A stretch of DNA of 32,110 bases from Nitrososphaeria archaeon (GTDB lineage: Archaea > Thermoproteota > Nitrososphaeria > Conexivisphaerales > DTJL01): assembly GCA_029775965.1 (NCBI GenBank), contig JARVJU010000017.1, forward strand, positions 1-32,110. The letters run 5' to 3'. The notes below the pieces were generated by a model. It made no database searches. It was not told where the DNA came from and saw only the letters and a program-made list of their open reading frames with translations. The position numbers and the translations under genes are program-made. This document shows positions 29,842-32,110 of this stretch, piece after piece. Every line of letters begins with the position of its first letter. Position 1 is the first letter of the stretch.

Positions 29842-31344
29842 ATGGAGTATGATTATGATGTAATAATAGCTGGTGGTGGGATGTCAGGCATGCTGACAGC
29901 AGCTGCAATAGCGCATTATTCAAACCAGAGAGCAAGGATTCTTGTGGTCGATAGAAATCAACCTGCAGAGCCAGGAAAGAAGACAAATAATGGCTGGACA
30001 TGTGGCGATGCGGTCAGTAAAGGGAGCATAGAGTATCTTGCCAAGAATATAGGTATCCGTTATGGAAAGCCAGAGCTGGAGCATAATGTAAAAGGGGTGC
30101 TTGTTTACTCACCCGATCATGAAACCAGAGTCCTTTTTGAAGGAGAAGGTTACATCCTAAACAGAAAGATACTACCTCAAAGGCAAGTTCAGGATGCAAT
30201 GAAAGTAGGTGTGGAATTTGCCTATAATGTAAGCGCTGATTCTCTTATAGCTGAGGATGGATGGATAAGAGGAGTAACAGGTAGAAACCTTACAAATAAT
30301 AGCATATTCAAGAAGACGGCCAAAGTTGTTATAGATGCTGGAGGCTCTGCAACAAAGCTAAGAAGATACATACCTATCAGCACCAAGATAGAAAAGGAGA
30401 TCAACAAAGACGATCTTGAAAGTACGGGACGATATATTTACACTTTTGAACCTGCTGCAGATGATAAAACATGGTTTGACTCAGATTATGCAATTATCCA
30501 TCTTGACCAGTATCTTGCACCTGGAGGTTACTGCTGGACATTTCCCAAGGGACAATCAAAAGTGAATATAGGCCTCGGGGTTCAGAAATCAGCTTTGGAT
30601 GCAAGAAATCAGAAATATAACAAAAAAGACACATTACAGGACTTAATAGACCAATATGTTAAGGCGAACAAAGTGATCAAAAACCCTGTACAGTCTCAGG
30701 ACGAAAATGATAGAGGGAACACAAAAGGTAGCTGGCAGGTACCTGTAAGAAGACATAACGATTGTCTTGTAGCTAATGGTTATGCTATAGTTGGGGATGC
30801 AGCATGGATGCCAAGACCTATAGATGCTGGAGGTATAGGTCCATCTATATACGCTAGTGTTATACTGGGCAGAGTCGTCGCAAAGGCACTAGAGGCTAAT
30901 GACACAAGTGAATCTGGCTTATGGTCCTACAACGTAGAATATATGAGGTTTTATGGCTACCCTATGGCAAGCTTCGAAGTTCTTCGTATGTACCTGCAGA
31001 CACTAAGCAATGAACAGATTAACTATGGCATGAAGTACTTTCTGTCAGAAGATGATGTGGCTCATATCACTAGGAGGCAACATCCGGAGTTCAACAAGCT
31101 CAGAGCATTTAATCCTCTTATGTGGTTCAGAGTGCTGAGCGAACCGCAACTGGCTCGCGGATTAAGATATACAGCACAGAAGAGCGAATCTCTGATTACA
31201 CACAATATGAATTATCCAGAAAGACCAGAAGCGTGGTTGGAGTGGAAGAAAGGTCTTATGAAGCACTTGGAAGAAGCGTATGAAAGGTTTCAAATAAGAG
31301 GCAGGTCTTCACAGTATGCGGAGCTAAGTGCTAGAGCATCTTAG
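29842..31344 (+). CDS. Geranylgeranyl reductase-family FAD-dependent oxidoreductase
   Basis: This 500-residue flavoprotein has an N-terminal dinucleotide fold (DVIIAGGGMSGMLTAAAIA, with G11-G13 and G16). The central DAGGSATKLRR belongs to the FAD-contact region. GGYCWTFPKGQSKVNIGLGV is the conserved substrate-cavity strand of geranylgeranyl reductases (family pattern P/G-G-Y-x-W-x-F-P). The second FAD motif is VGDAAWMPRPIDAGGIGPSI with Asp319. In archaea such enzymes saturate the isoprenoid chains of membrane lipids, though the family also includes quinone- and other prenyl-directed members. At 500 residues it is longer than typical archaeal GGRs (about 390-455), mostly from a C-terminal helical extension (about 400-500). 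Cytoplasmic, membrane-associated. It converges on ridA. Confidence 0.9.
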   Translation: MEYDYDVIIAGGGMSGMLTAAAIAHYSNQRARILVVDRNQPAEPGKKTNNGWTCGDAVSKGSIEYLAKNIGIRYGKPELEHNVKGVLVYSPDHETRVLFEGEGYILNRKILPQRQVQDAMKVGVEFAYNVSADSLIAEDGWIRGVTGRNLTNNSIFKKTAKVVIDAGGSATKLRRYIPISTKIEKEINKDDLESTGRYIYTFEPAADDKTWFDSDYAIIHLDQYLAPGGYCWTFPKGQSKVNIGLGVQKSALDARNQKYNKKDTLQDLIDQYVKANKVIKNPVQSQDENDRGNTKGSWQVPVRRHNDCLVANGYAIVGDAAWMPRPIDAGGIGPSIYASVILGRVVAKALEANDTSESGLWSYNVEYMRFYGYPMASFEVLRMYLQTLSNEQINYGMKYFLSEDDVAHITRRQHPEFNKLRAFNPLMWFRVLSEPQLARGLRYTAQKSESLITHNMNYPERPEAWLEWKKGLMKHLEEAYERFQIRGRSSQYAELSARAS

Positions 31345-31719
31345 TTAGTCTTTTATTGCGATGGCATCTATCTCTATCAGATAATCACCAGGCAATATAG
31401 CTTGGATAGTAGTCCTAGCAGGAGGATCTTTGACGAAAAATTGTCTGTACACATCATTCATATCTTTGAATAATGACATATCTCTCAGGTATACCCCAAC
31501 CCTGACGACCTTCTCTAGTGAACACCCGCTAGCCTCAAGAATGGATTTAACGTTCTGCAATGCAAGCTTTGTCTGCTCGACTATGCCTTCTGGTGCGATT
31601 CTTGTTTTAGGGTCTATCCCTAACTGCCCGGATACGAATACAAAATTGTTAGAAATGACTGCCTGAGAATAAGGTCCGGAAGGGCTAGGAGCTCTATCGG
31701 TACTTATCACTTTTCTCAT
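31345..31719 (-). CDS. ridA: RidA family 2-iminobutanoate/2-iminopropanoate deaminase
   Basis: This 124-residue protein has all the RidA signatures: PSPSGPYSQAV near the start, NFVFVSGQLGIDP, KSILEASGCSLEKVVRVGVYLRD in two blocks, and PPARTTIQA with Arg102, the residue that binds the imine substrate's carboxylate. The C-terminal glutamate is in LIEIDAIA (E116). RidA hydrolyses the reactive enamine/imine products of PLP enzymes such as threonine dehydratase. That is striking here because the next gene upstream on the same strand is a threonine dehydratase fragment. It has its own TATA-like GCATTTATCAC 21-31 bases before the ATG, so it can still be expressed although its partner is broken. Confidence 0.96.
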   Translation of the reverse strand: MRKVISTDRAPSPSGPYSQAVISNNFVFVSGQLGIDPKTRIAPEGIVEQTKLALQNVKSILEASGCSLEKVVRVGVYLRDMSLFKDMNDVYRQFFVKDPPARTTIQAILPGDYLIEIDAIAIKD

Positions 31720-31739
31720 ACGCTTGCTATGAAAATCCA

Positions 31740-31750
31740 GTGATAAATGC
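31740..31750 (-). promoter_or_regulatory. TATA box of ridA
   Basis: GCATTTATCAC on the minus strand lies 21-31 bases before the ATG at 31719; a leaderless transcript is expected. Confidence 0.5.
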
Positions 31751-31772
31751 TTTATCTAATCTCGCAAGAAGA

Positions 31773-31792
31773 CCCCGTCCGCAGGGGCGGGG
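31773..31792. repeat. GC-rich hairpin at an IS end (or terminator)
   Basis: CCCCGTCC-GCAG-GGGCGGGG forms an 8-bp hairpin, followed on the + strand by TAGTTCAC. The motif form (paired GC arms ending in GTTCAC) resembles IS200/IS605 ends. The threonine dehydratase homology stops at its edge (about 31798). In the ridA direction it is followed by TCTTCTT, so it could also stop transcription. Confidence 0.55.
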
Positions 31793-31797
31793 TAGTT

Positions 31798-31992
31798 CAC
31801 CTCTTCATCTGTAACTGTGAATACATCATCAAGGTTCTTTTTGAATAATGGAAGCATATAGTCAAACACCCTAGTGGCAGCTATCCCATCAGCTATTGTA
31901 TTTGGGCTTCCAACATCCTCTGCCCTGCCTGACATGAGGGATTTTGGTAGAGGAGCAGCACCTTCAGCCTGTACTCCGTAAACCTTTATGAT
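31798..31992 (-). pseudogene. ilvA: Internal fragment of threonine dehydratase
   Basis: About 64 codons on the minus strand match the end of the PLP domain of threonine ammonia-lyase: KVYGVQAEGAAPLPKSLMSG, then DVGSPNTIADGIAATR (family pattern T-I-A-D-G-I-A), and NLDDVFTVTDEE. Upstream of IIKVYG the frame runs into the 47-bp IS left end (31990-32036). Downstream of DEE it runs into the hairpin at 31773-31800. The PLP-lysine segment and the C-terminus are therefore missing from this copy. The enzyme normally makes 2-oxobutanoate from threonine via an imine that RidA clears. Reading order on the minus strand is ilvA then ridA, a likely former operon. Confidence 0.88.
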
Positions 31993-32110
31993 GAAATCCG
32001 CAGAAAGCCAAGGACGTTCAGTCCTTGGATGAATGCGACAGAACATTTGTATGTAGGCGTATATGCAATATAATAAATGTCTAATCGTTTGCTTTATAGC
32101 AATAAAGCAC
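31990..32110 (+). mobile_element. Left end of a second IS200/IS605 element running off the window
   Basis: The first 47 bases (31990-32036) equal the left end of the element at 12.2-13.8 kb in inverted orientation, so this element's body should extend to the right, with tnpA beginning just beyond the window. Inner left-end bases (GTATGTAGGCGTATATGCAA, then TGTCTAATCG) resemble the end of the deletion derivative at about 25830-25890. A 7-bp hairpin GCTTTAT/ATAAAGC closes the visible part. The insertion lies inside ilvA, right after TTTAT. Confidence 0.75.

Noticed and set aside
31756-32046. A single 96-residue gene over the ilvA fragment
   Set aside because: Its first 18 residues are translated transposon hairpin and its last about 14 are another IS-type end; only the middle is real coding sequence.

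Overview
The window reads as archaeal, most likely a moderately AT-rich thermoacidophile. TATA-like boxes lie 25-35 bases before many start codons, so most transcripts should be leaderless. TTG starts are common, and only a few genes carry a Shine-Dalgarno sequence. The gene content includes a geranylgeranyl-reductase-type flavoprotein (archaeal lipids), a GIY-YIG/DUF123 protein, a DUF5679-type zinc protein, and acid-type exported peptidases (G1 and S53). A terrestrial thaumarchaeal or related Thermoproteota lineage is my best guess from the protein families. No rRNA or clear tRNA is present to settle it.

Layout. 1-5.5 kb: a possible transposase tail, a dihydrolipoyl-dehydrogenase-like flavoprotein, a G1 acid peptidase, a decayed TnpB relic in gene-poor DNA, a DUF123 protein and a small membrane protein. 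5.5-12.2 kb: a candidate structured RNA with its own TATA box, a divergent HxlR regulator/DoxX pair sharing one promoter and operator, an S9 peptidase, an MFS transporter, a PPOX-like flavoprotein and a membrane-anchored glycoprotein of DUF4382 type. 12.25-13.84 kb: an IS200/IS605 element with a broken tnpA and an intact tnpB. 14.2-25.3 kb: a 1273-residue S53 peptidase, a SpoIIM-like membrane protein, a coiled-coil protein with VP-xxx-Y repeats, a DHA2-type MFS exporter, a dienelactone hydrolase, and a penicillin-acylase-like protein coupled to a small membrane protein. 25.4-26.9 kb: a 0.5-kb IS605 deletion derivative, a 118-residue membrane/coil protein, further IS ends and strongly self-complementary DNA. 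26.9-32.1 kb: a membrane protein, an ACT-domain protein, a luciferase-like oxidoreductase, a 47-residue zinc-ribbon protein, the geranylgeranyl reductase, ridA, and a threonine dehydratase fragment cut by IS ends, one of which continues past the window.

How it fits together. Exported or surface hydrolases (G1, S53, penicillin acylase), a probably cytosolic S9 peptidase and several transporters suggest peptide-scavenging heterotrophy at low pH. Superimposed is repeated IS200/IS605 activity at five or more places. It has inactivated a threonine dehydratase next to ridA and left solo ends, an internally deleted element and an apparently functional TnpB whose TnpA partner is dead.

The most interesting signals are the candidate ncRNA at 5555-5639, the tnpA-dead/tnpB-intact element with a 47-bp identical left end shared with the element at the right edge, the broken ilvA-ridA pair, and the palindromic region at 26642-26812.
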